Source of the DNA: Nymphaea colorata
Lineage: Eukaryota > Streptophyta > Magnoliopsida > Nymphaeales > Nymphaeaceae
Assembly (NCBI RefSeq): GCF_008831285.2
Contig: NC_045140.1
Location: forward strand, 28,228,131-28,292,130
Direction: 5' to 3'
Length of the DNA: 64,000 nucleotides
This document shows positions 48,248 to 60,967 of the stretch, in pieces. The notes beneath the pieces were generated by a model. That model was given only the letters and a program-made list of their open reading frames with translations, did no database searches and was not told where the DNA came from. Position 1 is the first letter of the stretch, and each line of letters opens with the position of its first letter. Both the position numbers and the translations under genes were made by a program.

Positions 48248-51200
48248 GCCAATATTTTCTTCATTTTCGATCATTTGATTTGACTTGATTAGGATTCTTC
48301 CATGGATATCTGACTCTTCCTTCATTTCACAGCAGGGGTTGTCATGTTTGAACCTAAAAATGAGCAATTACTACCCAGATGGAAACTGAGGTTCTGGTTT
48401 TGTTACTTCATTTCAGTGAAAGGTAATTGCTACCAGCAGAAATGGGAGACTTGGTGTGGCGTCCTCATGTTGTGAAATGAGATAACATTGATCTTTTCCG
48501 TCATCTTAGGTGAGTTCTGATAATCCTTCTTCATAAAAAAATGAAGACGTATAACTGTAGCTAAAATGAAATTGAATGCTTAGTACAAGATTGAAACCTA
48601 GGAATATATGAGTGCTTATTAGCCTGACCTTCACAAGTCATCTCATTTTTTCATGTCTCAAGAACAAAAGCCATTTTAACCAATGGTCTGATTTGAAGTC
48701 CGTTGATGGAATACATAAAAGGTAAACCCAGAGGAAGTCTGGCCATACGTTTCAACTCCAAATGGCAGTCATTGTAGAGTAGCGAAGGAATAGATGATTC
48801 TTAGATTCATACATCCACCAATGCTGTCGAAGATTGAGAAGCATTACAGCAAAATACTTGAATTTTTTTAGTTTTGGCAGCCAGTATGCCCAATGTTTCC
48901 GCCTATGAGTTCATTAAAGTACAAATGGACCTAAGCTTGAACAAAGTACAACCAGCGACTAACATTGGATTAGATCCAAAATTCAACGGACAATAGGTCC
49001 ATATGACCTGCAATTAATTTAAAAGTTGAGGCCATAAATGCAATCTTAACTGCACTCGCTTTGAAATATCGAAATATTAGGTCATGATTTTTGGGATTGC
49101 ACAAAAAAAATTGGCTGGTTTTGCATAGTTGGTCTTCATAATGAGTCCACTTCATGGCAGAGTTTGAAGAACAAAATTGGGGTAAAATCTGACTTCAATC
49201 ATAAATCCAGATTGTGAACCTGATGTGCACAGATGTTGAATCATCCCAATCCACTATAATTCAAGAACTCAGAACTGCCAATGCACAAGTATTAGTATAA
49301 AAACGTTTATGAATTTAACAGAACGAATTTGTTAGAACTATTTTCCAACCAACAAGAGCTCCATCCACCAGGCCAAGGACATACAAGACAGATTTCTTGG
49401 CATCCTTTTAGTCCAACATCGTCTCTGAAAAATAGTCACAGGCAAAACGTGTACAGTGTTTGCCCAGAAGAGAAGGCATTATGCATGTGGAATGCAAATG
49501 GAAATTAAGCTCTGGTATGTATTCTGCAAGGGATTGGTCCAACGCTAGGGCACCTTTGAATGGTACAATGTAACCGGACCATGACAGGCCTAGTTGGGGC
49601 ACCACAATATAAATCTCAGATTTGAGTTCATATGATCCATCAGACCATCTCCTCATAGTGCGGTGAATTGATTGTCAGGTGATCGTTCGATATTATCCCA
49701 ACAACATGTGAAATTAAAATCCAGAAGATACGTGAACCCAACAACATGTGAAATTAAAATTCAAAACTTTTGCACAGACGTTGTGTCCAATTAGTTGAGT
49801 GTGGGAACGACTACTCTCAATCTCGTCCGTTCACAATGTTTGCCATGATGGGTCTAACATCCTGTTGATTTACTACTCTATATGGCCGTGCCTGTTTGCA
49901 TAGCATACAAGGGCAATCAAACGCATGGTGAGGAAGTCGAGGACATCCTTCCCCACCACGCAAGTCTAAAGCTTTAAGAAAGAGTGAAAAATGTTGGAGG
50001 ATGAGATGTTCAACTTTGTGTACAAGACTGAGGGGTTCTAAATCCACCATTATAGCCCTTCACCGTAGTAGTAATCTTGGAATCAAAGATGCCCCTCGGG
50101 GTCTAAACTCCGTTTCTAGGATACCATCAAGATGGACTCCTCAACCAGCCCACGTGATGAGCTTGCCCGCGGCCTCTACGTTCATACCCCATCCAACAAA
50201 CTTCCAAAGTATACAAACCAAAAATTTATATCTATATTTTTTCTTGGTATCTCAAAAGCGCTATTAAATCACTATCTTGGATGTATAAATACGCTTTTAT
50301 AGTCCATAAATGTTACAGAAGTTTTGAAATGGTTCAATTTAAAGTTTTTACTTGTTACAAATCCAATAAGTCTTTTTCAATTACGAAGATCGCCTCCATA
50401 TGATTAAAATTTTGAAAAAGAAGACCTTAAGAAAGTGTGATCGCACACTTGCGTTGTAATTTAAACAATTGTTCTTCCAACCCTCCCTCCCCCTAAAAGG
50501 AGGAGGACGAGAGAGGAGCAGTTAGCTGTTTGGGTCAATTGGCATTTCTTGCCAGGGAGTCAGAAGACGGGTCAACTACTTCCATGCTGGAGGCGACGAA
50601 ACGAAGGGACTCCCCATATCATGTACAAGTGGGACCCAGGAAAGTGCTGACTAGTGAACCTTTTATGGGGCCGTTAGGTTTAGGCGATGGGACGGTCCAC
50701 GTCGAGGATAAAAACAAGGCGATGGCCATCTTTGCTTCCACGGACCCTTTCAAAGCACATATAAATATATTGAGGGATACCACGCCCCTGTGCAGGCCCC
50801 CGTGGGGGTAGGCGTACCAACCCCCCCGATACAACTAGAACTCAATTTTTCTCCGCCACTCTACTGATCACATCACCTGTGACTAGGGGTGCAAGTGGAT
50901 CAAATGTAGATTGAGATTGCTACGAAAAGAAAAGAAAAGGCCTCAAACCGAACCATCCATTTGAATTTTACACCTGTGACCAACTGATCTTTACCTAGTC
51001 CAATATCTTTCTTTGAACTTGACAGTTGCTTCTACAAGGTCATGTTTGATTGCCTGAACCACTGGTGAAGGAAGGTTAAATCCAAAAGCCTCCGGAGGAG
51101 AGAGGTCCCACTCTCTTTGCGCCATCTTAGGGTGAAAGTACACCCTGATGGCCGTGCACCTCCTGCAATCAAACATGGCCTGAGTCTCAAATGCACTTCG

Positions 51201-51766
51201 ATCTGGCTTGAGGAAGATGAGTAACCGATACAAGGGGCAGGTGCTGCTAGGCTAGTCGGTCTCTGGGGGAAGAGGGAGCAGCGTTCGTAGTGAGCCCGAG
51301 TGAACTCTACACCCAGACTGGATCGGGTGCGTCCAGCCACCTACCCCCATCGGAGGCGAGCCACTGTCAGGTGAATCACTCATTGAAAATGATTTTCCGC
51401 GTCCGCCCGCCATCTCATGGAAGATGGAGGCGGATCGAGATAAAACATTGTAATACAGAAAAAGGAAAGAAGACAACGTGACAAGAACTGAACTTGCTCG
51501 CGGGGTTCATTAAGAGCAAAACCTGAGATGTTCACCAATTTCAGTCAGCAGCCAAGGATTGTAGCGCCCCTCGAGTCTCCCCTACCTCAGTTTCATATCC
51601 GTTACGGGATGAACGGGTCGTCTCTTCTATTCAACAATGGAGCATCCAGCCGGGCCGGCTTCCATCTGAATTCTGTTTTACTCCTGTCGCCTGCTTTTGC
51701 CAAAAAAGAAGACAGAGAGGGAGGTGTTTTTTGGAAATGTTTGCATGGAAGAATCGTCAGATATGT

Positions 51767-51801
<35 letters not shown>

Positions 51802-52012
51802 TGGCTTCTGATTCCTCGCTCGTCTTTCTTTTGTGCTTTTGCTTTTCTTCCTTTTTTTCTTTTTTTGGGTTTGTTTTTCTGTCCTCACTCCTTCCTTCCC
51901 TACCGACTCCTTGTTTTTGCCCACGCTTTTGCTTTACGCACCCCTCTTCACCGACTGGCTCTCCGAATTCTTTGACCGTCATCGGATTCCTGCTGCATTC
52001 CTTCCCCTGGCC

Positions 52013-52053
<41 letters not shown>

Positions 52054-52388
52054 GCGCGTTTCTGGACATCTTTCTTTCATAAATTTCTCCAGATCTGAAA
52101 CCCTAGAGTAGTTAGTGTTAAAATTAATACAAATCTCAAAGCTGAAAACATGAACTCAATTCACACACATATATCAATTCAAATATTCAAACAGGGCAAT
52201 TTATATAGAAGGAAGAAAAGGAAATAAAAAATAAAGAGAAGAATAAACTTTCAAACTTTCATCAAGTTACAGTATTACGAAATTTCATTCCAAGCGCCAG
52301 ATCTCGCCGGAGGAGACTGCTTTCCTGGCCGGAGCATTAGCATCCGAGGCGTGTACACGAGAATCTGGCGGTTCCATCAACAGAAAAT
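48248..52388. other. gene-free spacer with a stray promoter-like motif
   Basis: No gene is recognised. Visible items: a short tandem repeat CCCAACAACATGTGAAATTA at 49697 and 49738; a TATAAATA at 50760-50767 in a GC-rich context with TGGGACCC upstream, but without an obvious ORF behind it; GA and CT/CA microsatellites at 51766-51801 and 52013-52053; a telo-box AAACCCTA near 52098. Open frames across the dinucleotide tracts are not credible genes. The SMR gene is transcribed toward this stretch, so its 3' untranslated region is the right end. Confidence 0.4.
51766..51801. repeat. (GA)n microsatellite
   Basis: GA repeat of about 18 units with one GGGA interruption. It is one of several purine/pyrimidine dinucleotide tracts within 2 kb (also 52013-52053 and 53154-53175). 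Confidence 0.9.
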
Positions 52389-52796
52389 CTAACTCGCTCT
52401 CATCTTCTTGCGTGGGACGAACACGGAATTCAGGTCCTCCGGGACCGGGAAGAACTCCTCGCTCGGAATTTCTCTCCTCCGCTTGTTCCGCCGCTGTGTT
52501 CTCCTCGCCGGAGGCGGCGGGCACACAGACGGCGCCGGGATTCTGCTAGCCTCCCCCTTCGGCGTCGTGCACTCCTCCTGCACCCGGTCGCCGCTCCTCC
52601 TCTCTTGCTCCACCCGGTCGCCGCTCCTCCTCTCTTGCTCCTCCGTCACGACTTCTCCCTTCTTCTCCGCCTCGGTGCTTGGATCCACCGCGTCGGCAAA
52701 TTCTGGCCGTGGGACGTTGATCTGCGGCAGTGGCTGAGGGATCACCTTCGCGTGGCTCTCCTGCAAGTCGTGGCTCTGCATCTGGACGATCTCCAT
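52389..52796 (-). CDS. SMR: SIAMESE-related cyclin-dependent kinase inhibitor
   Basis: Single-exon ORF of 135 aa from ATG 52796 to TAG 52389, GC-rich relative to its surroundings. SIM/SMR proteins are plant-specific nuclear inhibitors of CDK-cyclin complexes that push cells from mitosis into endoreduplication. Diagnostic features: the SIM motif ECTTPKGEASRIP (75-87), a proline run (VCPPPPARR), a basic nuclear-localisation-like cluster RRNKRRR (102-108) and the C-terminal EEFFPVPEDLNSVFV (113-127), which resembles the CDK/cyclin-binding DLE-x-x-F segment. Length fits the 70-135 aa range of the family. A 10-residue unit EQERRSGDRV is repeated twice at 53-72. It most resembles the SMR4/SMR8 type by its motif spacing, but the exact member is not certain. 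SMR genes are usually intronless, as here. Confidence 0.85.
   Translation of the reverse strand: MEIVQMQSHDLQESHAKVIPQPLPQINVPRPEFADAVDPSTEAEKKGEVVTEEQERRSGDRVEQERRSGDRVQEECTTPKGEASRIPAPSVCPPPPARRTQRRNKRRREIPSEEFFPVPEDLNSVFVPRKKMRAS
52581..52640. repeat. 30-bp in-frame tandem duplication within the SMR gene
   Basis: Two apparently perfect 30-bp units starting CACCCGGTCGCCGCTCCTCC encode the doubled EQERRSGDRV. Perfect identity indicates a recent slip that kept the frame. Confidence 0.95.
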
Positions 52797-55700
52797 GGTT
52801 AAACCTCACGCCGGATCAATGGCTCCCTTAGCTCCAAGCAAGATATATGGAGAGAGATGTCAGCTGCGTCCCTGGGTCATGATGATTGGCAATCCGTCCC
52901 TCTCACGCGTGGGCGTGTGCAAAATGATTATACCGGTCTGTGATGCTGCAAAGAGGAAGCAAGATGAGAGAGAGGGAGGGAGAGAGAGAGGCCGTTGCGG
53001 AAGAATAACCAACCCAACTATTCCGAATAAAGATGTTTCCTGACGCACGATCTTCTATGCTGCTTCTCTTTCTCTCTCTCTATCGCTCTGGGAAAGGGGC
53101 AGAGGGTTGGAAAAAGCGGCCATGATCGTCCTCGAGTGAGAACATCCATTAAAAGAGAGAGAGAGAGAGAGAGAGGGAGCATGCAGAGAGAAAAGAACAA
53201 GGGAGAGTTTTGGGGTTTCCCATCTATCCTCTGCAGCCATTTGTTTTTGGCAACCAAGAGTTTATCGTTTATTCCAGAAGCCGACTACTATTTGCAAATT
53301 TTTGTTGACGCGGCTTGCAACTGAAAGGTTTTTTTTATTGGCGGTTCCTTGTATGCCACCTTTTTAGCCTCCCGTAAGTACTCAAGACCTTTTCTCCTTC
53401 AGCTGTATCCAAGTAAACACCGACCTATTTGAGGCACAACTCTTTAGTTAAATAGGTGGATTTCTAATTAACAAGAGCTATAGAAGATTTGGCGCCCTGT
53501 TTCTTAATTATAGTCTCCTGATTTATATCTTAATATATTAAATTTTAAATCATGAAACCCATTGTGCAAATTAATTTTAATTATTTCCCAAAGTTATTTT
53601 GTTAAGGTTAAGGCCTCCGGTTTGTCTCAAACTTGCGCCTCGGAAGAAAGCTGCGTGCGCGTTTTAACGTCCTCCAAGAAGCGGCCTTGTTTTGGAATTA
53701 CACAATAAGAAGAGGTCTAAATTTGAATTTATCGTTTTCCCTTTTTTGTCCTTTTTCTTCTTCCAAGGGGGAGAGCTAGTTTAACTAACGACTGACGTGG
53801 GAGTGAGATGCGCCAACTTCCCGTCTCAATTTCAGAGCCTCCGTCTTCAAATGACTCTTCTGTCCTCCAAACTTTAAATCGCATTGTGCACTATGACGGA
53901 TCTGCCCCTTGGGCTACCTGGGCCATTAAATGTGGGGGTTGGCGCGCCTTCTCGTTCTGGACACTCCTTTCTCGTTCTGGACATCATTATCTTTGGCTTT
54001 CCATCGCAATGTACAGCCCCGGCAGCAGCATCTTCTCTATTAAAAGGGGGGACGATGGGCCAGTGCATGCTTGTATCGCAGGCCATTTTTACGTCTGCTT
54101 ATAAGAAGAAGAGAATGGGTCCAGTCCGAGGCCGGGCCCTTGTTCTAATGCAGTGCAGTGGTCCGAACAAAAAAGGTTAATTCCGACCTCAACTTGGTCA
54201 GACATGAGTTAATCAGCAAGCAGATCCCTCATGTATAGTTAACTTCTATGCTTCTTGAAGCAAAATTTAAGTTTAAACACTTAAAAACAATAAACTCATT
54301 TTTTTTTTTAGAAAAATGAAAAAGCAGAGGTTCAAGATCCAATGAAAGAGTTGGGGGGGTTTTGGGAAAAAAACAGGAAAGAAAAGGCGGTTTGGAAGGA
54401 AAGGGTGGATCCCACATGGGCTGTCTGCCCTTCCCACATGGCCACAACGTCATCATTCACATGCAGGTGAGGTTAATGATCGCTAATCTGCAGAGAACTT
54501 GATCAGAATAATTTTCTCAAGTTTAATTACAGCAACGTTCTTCTACTAATAATCAGCATTTATTATATTCCCCCCCGCTCCCTCCTTCCCTCCGTAATTT
54601 TTTATCTCCTTACCTTTTTTCGAACGTTGTGTTACTGTTACTATTTTTTTTTTTACTGCATTCGTCGGCCTCTCGCACCATCTTTCCGTCCGCGCCGCTG
54701 TAAGAAGCGCTTTCAATAGATGCCTGCTGCGTTGTTCTTCTTGATCTTTATCATATTGTTGTCATCCATTTCATGAGAAGATCGTGTTTTGTTGTGAGAA
54801 ATTAGTGTGCTTGTGAAAGCATTCGTGATTGGAGCTTTTTACAACTCATAAAGAAAGAACTCGCACCAACTTTCAGAGCAGTGCGTCGTAAGATATACAG
54901 TGCAACAGTCTCTCAGGCTTTCCAGGATTTAAAGTACCACGAGGACACAACTGGATGTGAGTTGGATCGTTGCATTTCTTCGACGAGTACCTGGTCTTGA
55001 TTGTTAGGTGGCCTTCCTATTAAAGCCCTTCCCAAAATATTCGTGTGTGTCTATATATATCGAAAGTTTTGATATGTAAATAAGTTTTAGAATTGTCAGC
55101 TCATAAACTTCTACTCTTGATCTTCATTTTTTCAGTATTTTTTTTCTATTCGACAGTTTTAAACATCTCAAATTCGTTCATACAGTTTGAATTCATTAGA
55201 AAAACTTTCAAGTTATACCAACAAAGCTACAGAGGACTCACTTGAAGGCTGGTTCTCTAATATGCATGGATTTTGAAGCATAGAGACTGAGTAAACGGAA
55301 GAACTTTTGTACACTGATTTATGAATTACGATGGTTTATTTTTGTCAGGTGTTCATTCGTGTAGATTGATTTGTGAGATAAAGGCTTTTGTTGCCTTTTC
55401 CGCTACTTCATCTCTCCCTCTCTGATCTCTCTGGCAGCGCATCTCAGTGGTCCATTTCATTTCAAAATCTTCCTGCGCTCATTAATGGTTCGACCACTGG
55501 GGCGAAGTTAATGGAAAGGAAATAAATGCTCAGCTCTACGGAGATTCGAATTTTTTCTGGGACCTCTGAGCCTCTACGGCTACCAACAGCAGTAAAGCGT
55601 GTCCCTTGTACGTGGTAAGAATGTTCAATTCTCATTCACTTTTACCTGATATACATTGTGCCACAGATGAACAGACAGAAGAAATTAATGCTCTTTCACT

Positions 55701-56484
55701 TTCTCGACTGCCAACTTTCTTTTACTGCTGAAGATGACGCACTTTCAAGTGTACATATACGTTGACCTATTAAAAACAGGCTCCTTTCTTCAACTTAAAG
55801 TTTGTATTTTACCAAATCCATCTCCATAATTCTAGCTCAGGTAAATGAATCATGAGGGGATCAACCCTTAATAGTCTTGTGATGGGCAAGTTTAATCATA
55901 CATATTCACAGTTTAACATTGTTAAGAATGATGTATGGGGAGTCTTGTTGCCTTTATGTTGTGCATTGCATTGGTTTCAATGATGGTAACGGTGCACCTT
56001 TCAACATAGATATCACGTCATCACTAATTAAAACACAAAACTACAGTGTTCAACCGAAATCAAATCCGCCCTCAACCCGAGTAATTATGCTTTCCCTTTT
56101 TTTAAGGATAGCTAAGGGAATCCTTGACCATTAAAGCTGATTAATTGCTAAGTACTTCTCTTGTGGCAGGGTCACGGCAAAAAGTTCTATGAATTGCGCT
56201 TACTTTCTCATTAATATTAAACTTGGATCTTTTAACATTTTTTACCAAGTTTTTTGGTCACTTTTTCATTCTTTACTGTGGTTTTTCACCATATTACTCT
56301 CTAGAAACGTGAGGTAACTCGCTTTAGTTTTTCTCTTTTATCTTCCTCGTGTCAGGTACAAGGGAAAAGGTAAGCACATTGCCTTTATCTCATGAACCAT
56401 TTCATTACTTCATTTTTCACTTGGCCCATGCATGTAATCTCCTTCCTCTAGCACAATTTACTTTGGATGGATTTGTTGTGTACC

Positions 56485-56487
<3 letters not shown>

Positions 56488-56521
<34 letters not shown>
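56488..56521. repeat. (TA)n microsatellite
   Basis: About 17 TA units without interruption. Confidence 0.95.
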
Positions 56522-56522
<1 letters not shown>

Positions 56523-57118
56523 CCGGACCTCTAGAGTGCGACTTCAAAATTTCACGTGTTCAGTACAAGATGTGGAGCTATCTTAGACTACAATTTTCAT
56601 CAGTACATGGAGTGCTCGCATTAGAACGCACAGGTACACACATGAGAGAGAGAAATGTGGGGCAGAAAAATATGTGGAGCGGTTCAAACATTGAGAATGA
56701 GCTACAGTGCAGCTGTTTTCACTGGTCAATAATTAAACTAAAGTTGGGAGTGAATATATAAAGTGCAAACTGGGGGCTGATTAAAGACGAGAGTAATAGC
56801 AACTTGGCTTCTGACAATTATGAAATCTCTGCTTGTTAGACGGGGAACTGAGTGGATCGTACACATCTCCATTCTCCCGATCCGAAAATCCGAGCACACC
56901 TTCCCAAGCAGATTCTTGCTAGGAAACCGGGTCGGATCCATACGTGTCATTCACATACCGTAAATTCGCGTCAGCTCCCAAATCGATGTTAATGCGTTAT
57001 TCCCAACACATGATATAGACCAATGAAGTCAGATCCATCTTAGTTCTTTTTTTTTGTTTTAAATTGATTTACTTTTGCATTTAATAGAGTACTGTTTGCC
57101 TATTATTTATGCTTAAAC

Positions 57119-57240
57119 TTCTAATGTATGGCTTATAGCACCTTTAGAAACTCTTAAATGTATCGCTTACAGCACCTTTAGAAACTCTTCATGTATTGTT
57201 GATAGTACGACTTAGAAACTATTGACATGTTGGTAAGGGT
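57119..57240. repeat. three imperfect 44-58-bp tandem units
   Basis: CACCTTTAGAAACTCTT occurs twice, 44 bp apart, each preceded by ATGTAT(G/C)(G/A)CTTA; a third, more diverged unit ends ACTTAGAAACTATT. Non-coding. Confidence 0.7.
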
Positions 57241-58518
57241 TTCTGATATATTAAAATATAAAATGTTAAAGGTTTTGAATGGACATTGAACCAAGTATCC
57301 AACCCCGACATAAACCCCGACATAAACTTGACGGTCAGCCCGGGTACAATAACTAAGTAGACAAGGGTTTCGGGTCAGCTTGAGCCCAGTTTTATCGAGC
57401 CTTAGGCTGGCCCGGCCTAGCCCCGATGCCCAGTCTCAACCACAGGTCCACTTAAATCTCAAAAACAACTTTGAACCTCAAAAGCAAGGACTGGAGGCTT
57501 CCGATCACCATTGAAACAATGATGTGAAGTATAAATATTTTCAAAATGGTGTGAAGTATAAATATTTTGTGGAGTATAAACATTTGGCTATCCATGAAAG
57601 TGACTTTTAATTGTAAAGAGAGGTCGGATTGGGCAAGGGATGTCACGGGTAGGGTGTGATCTGATCTCCAGTAGAGAATCTGACAGGGTCCGGTTTCGGT
57701 ATAAAAGGGAAAAATTAAGTATGACTAATTATTCGGGTCAGACCTGCACAATCCGTTCCAATTGATGGGTTGGACAATTTAAGGAAACGTAGATCTAGCT
57801 TAATGTTTAGGCAATACCAACAAGCAACGGAAAAGAATGACGATGGTTAAAATTAGAGCTGATATGAGACCTTAGGATCTTAGATTAATTATTTTATATC
57901 TTTTATTTCTAAATTCATATTTCTAAACCTTGCAACTTCAAATATTCTATGCATTTTGAAGTTGGAACACCACATAAGTGTCTTACTAATGGAACGTTAA
58001 AACTAAGTGTACATGAATCTGCCTCAAATTTTGGAATAGGTTCACAAACACACACAAAGAAGTGTTCCATTTGCCAAACGACTTCTAAAATTGCAAATCG
58101 ATTCAAAATCATGGAAGAGCTTTTGGAATTTTGCATTTTATCGTACTCAGTTGGGATTTGAATGCGCATGCACTTAGGTGACGTACCATATTTGCTACCA
58201 TACCCACGACGGTGACATCCAGTCATGTAAATGGCTTGGATCTATTTGATTATCGACCTGCTTAATTAGCCATATTAATTTGATAAAAATATCTGGATTT
58301 GCTAAATATGGATAGGAGTCTGGTATCCAATTGAGATCTAATTAAGGTTTCGACCTAGTTGCATATCAGTACTAGATCTTATGTTGGTAGGATACAAATT
58401 TGGTTTAAAAAATATGGTACTGAATCTAAATTCACATATGCATATGAATTCAATTAGTTGAATAAAGGCTGGATCTAACTCATACCCGAATGGTCTACAC
58501 TTTACATTCCCCGGACTC

Positions 58519-58822
58519 GGATGTAACTCATACACCAGATATCGCATGAGGGGTATTTTCATCTTTTAAGAAACGAAACTTCTTTCCTATCATTTTTGCC
58601 CTTAAGTGGGTCTCTAACTTTTCACGAGCAGGGGCATTTTAGTCTTTGTCACTTCTCTTATTATATATATATATATATATAGCTCGTCCTTGGATGTAAC
58701 TCATGCACGAGATAACATAATGGGTATTTTTCATCTTTTAAGAAACGAAACTTTTCCCTTCCATTTTTGCCCTTAACGGGGCTCTAACTTTTCACATGCA
58801 GCGTATTTTAGTCTTTGTGTCG

Positions 58823-58903
<81 letters not shown>
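58519..58903. repeat. 173-bp tandem duplication, each unit ending in a microsatellite
   Basis: GGATGTAACTCAT starts both units (58519 and 58692). Shared blocks include TTTTAAGAAACGAAACTT and TTTTTGCCCTTAA, and both end in TTTTAGTCTTTGT before a TA-rich tract. In unit 1 the tract is a short TA run (58663-58682). In unit 2 it has grown to a long (CT)n(TA)n array (58825-58903). Confidence 0.85.
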
Positions 58904-58906
<3 letters not shown>

Positions 58907-59106
58907 AGGATCCAGAGCCTGTCCTTGCGTTCCCCTCACACGACATGTCTCCATGGCGCCACTGAGGCCGACACACTCTCCTTCTCTTCTCTGTTCTCTA
59001 CCTTATTTCATCTGTTTCGGTACCTCCAACTATTCTCAGGAGACGGAAATGTTATTTTTTTGGCACGCAGTAATTGGTACGTGCCATTTTATGAAGAATT
59101 AAGTTA

Positions 59107-59399
59107 ATGATCGGAAGAAGTCGGGAGGCTGCATTCTACAGGCAACGTCTCCGAATCCGTGAGTTGGAAGACGAAGTCTGGTTCGAAAACAAACGACTAA
59201 TTATATCAATCCAGAACTTGGACTATCGTAAACAGACGATGGTATCTTCTTTTTTTTGTGTCAGATTTGGTTACCCAGTTGAAGTCAGATGCGAATGCTT
59301 CCTATCAACTGGATCTGCAAAGTGGAATTCAGATTTGGCATGAGATCCAAAATGAAACTGAACTTCTGCCTTCCTTATCTGCAGAGTGAGGGCCTGTGA
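59107..59399 (+). pseudogene. unrecognised coding-like relic with homopolymer frameshift
   Basis: From ATG 59107 one frame reads GRSREAAFYRQRLRIREL and EDEVWFENKRLI, charged and coiled-coil-like, up to a T8 run at 59250-59257. After the run the coding character continues in another frame (LVTQLKSDANASYQL, then SGIQIWHEIQNETELLPSLS) to TGA 59397. A one-base slip in the T run would join them. The block is basic then acidic, vaguely bZIP-like at its start, but lacks the Asn-x7-Arg signature. I do not recognise the family. It could be a pseudogene or a sequencing-type indel in a real exon. Confidence 0.35.
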
Positions 59400-59530
59400 G
59401 GATGCAGTAAATGTAAATGAGTTTCTTCCTTTTAAGATTTGAGTAATTTATTCTACAACTTCTTTCTAGATCAACCCGCTGGATCGGAATTTCCAAGTGG
59501 TGTTCTGCCATAGTGTCTCCCTGGCGTTAG

Positions 59531-59668
59531 ACAGAGGATGATCGGATTGGTGATCCTTGTCTGGCTGGTAGAAACACTGTTAATGATTTTTATTCGCGTT
59601 TTTCACAATTCCAAGACATGCCTGGTGGAAAGAAAGGCCGGCCCGTACGCCTCGGGAAGGAAAGTTAA
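59531..59668 (+). pseudogene. second coding-like block, unrecognised
   Basis: An open frame reads TEDDRIGDPCLAGRNTVNDF, then YSRFSQFQDMPGGKKGRPVR, and ends at TAA 59666, with a stop immediately upstream (TAG 59528). Composition looks like the C-terminal exon of a real protein. It lies 130 bp after the previous relic and may belong to the same dead gene. No family match from memory. Confidence 0.3.
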
Positions 59669-60016
59669 TCAAAGAAATCCTGCCGCTAGTGAGAAGCCAG
59701 AACATTACTGTACCAGCACCAGTATGGTTGGTGATGTTCAAGTTAAACAGCTATCCAAAGTTTAGCCGTTCTTCCTGCTTTTTGTTGGTAATTTGTATGG
59801 CACAGTTGCATGGTGAAACTGTAACATATATAGTGGTGAAAACAAGGCACGAAGTTTCCTGTCTTCTTTTTAAAGTTTATTGTAACTCTAATGATTATCT
59901 TTGGGATGTTTCGGCTTGGAGTCGGAATGCCTTGGCATATATATCATCAGCCCGTTTAGTCAGTTTTACTCTTATAGTGTTTGTTTACAAGCTGCTGACC
60001 AAGAGAAAAATATCTT

Positions 60017-60194
60017 TTGTTTTTTTTGTTTTTGGTTAAACACTCTTAGTTCAAACCAAAGTGAAGGAAAACGTTTAAATTCTAACGTAATATTCACATG
60101 GGTCATGTTTTTTTTTGTTTTTGGTTAAACACTCTTAGTTCAAACCAAAGTGAAGGAAAACGTTTAAATTCTAACGTAATATTCACATGGGTCA
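60017..60194. repeat. 89-bp tandem duplication
   Basis: Two almost identical units run from a T8-9 run through GTTTTTGGTTAAACACTC to ATTCACATGGGTCA. They differ only in the length of the T run. Very recent. Confidence 0.95.
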
Positions 60195-60199
60195 AGAGG

Positions 60200-60919
60200 G
60201 CAGGGCAGCACAATGAGACTCGAACTTGCTTGAAAAATTTTGACTCAAGCTAGAGTTTAAACTTATACTCGAAATGTTAAACGAGTCGACTTTGGATTGT
60301 AAGAACTCAATTCGTTTAAACCCAGGTCGACTGCACTACATAAACTAAACGAGTTAAAAGAAAAGAAAGAGTTAACAAAAACGAGTTGAAGAAGTTAATC
60401 TCGTGCTTGTTCTATGGAGATTTACTCGAGTTTGAGAAGAACTGGAACTCAAGTTTTTTTGAGTCGATTCAAGCAACAACAATGATCCTGGTTTAACATC
60501 TGCCGACTGTAAAATTATTGACAGCCTAGCTGCTCCTGCACGGTGGTACAATTTTCACGAGTAGTTCCCTCATGCTAAACTCTATATATGTACCCCTACC
60601 TATATAGTTGTTATCATGTTCACCTTATCTCACACTTCCCAGAGAGACATGATAATAAAAAAGTTAGCTCAACTTTTGGGAAAGGGAGACAATTACGGAT
60701 GATTACACGTTCCCCATCTCCCTCATAAAATATTAAGCACGTCCACCCTGAATCATCAATAGCGATCCATGAACATCACTAGGGATCCATGAACATCACT
60801 GATCATTCGCACTAAGACTGACAACTCCCAGACTTACTACTGATAACTCAAAGGGAATCTTCCAATTAGAAAATAAAGGAAGCCACGTACTTGTTGCGTG
60901 ATTGGATATGCTTTCGGGT

Positions 60920-60967
<48 letters not shown>

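Larger units (their letters stand above)
52797..58518. other. gene-free region
   Basis: The first few hundred bases are the presumed promoter of the SMR gene (minus strand), with GA microsatellites at 52969-52990 and 53154-53175. I see no convincing gene further on. Features noted: a TA tract at 56488-56521, a triple short tandem at 57119-57240, and a GC-rich CCCGA/GGTCAG word element at 57290-57440 ending CCCCGATGCCCAG. A splice-acceptor-like CTCTCTGGCAG at 55427-55437 has no supporting ORF. Confidence 0.4.

Noticed and set aside
51787..52111. Open frames of 92-184 aa running through Ser-Leu and His-Thr repeats
   Set aside because: They are produced by CT and CA dinucleotide tracts and have no family resemblance; the opposite strand is equally open.
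55660..55720. Possible miR156 precursor (GACAGAAGAAATTAATGC)
   Set aside because: It departs from the conserved miR156 sequence in the middle and no complementary arm is seen nearby.
59107..59260. bZIP transcription factor domain
   Set aside because: The arginine-rich and leucine-like spacing is suggestive but the invariant Asn-x7-Arg and regular leucine heptads are missing.
59242..59264. Intron from GTATCT to GTGTCAG to repair the frame at 59250
   Set aside because: It would be 23 bp, far below the minimum plant intron, and it does not give the right phase.
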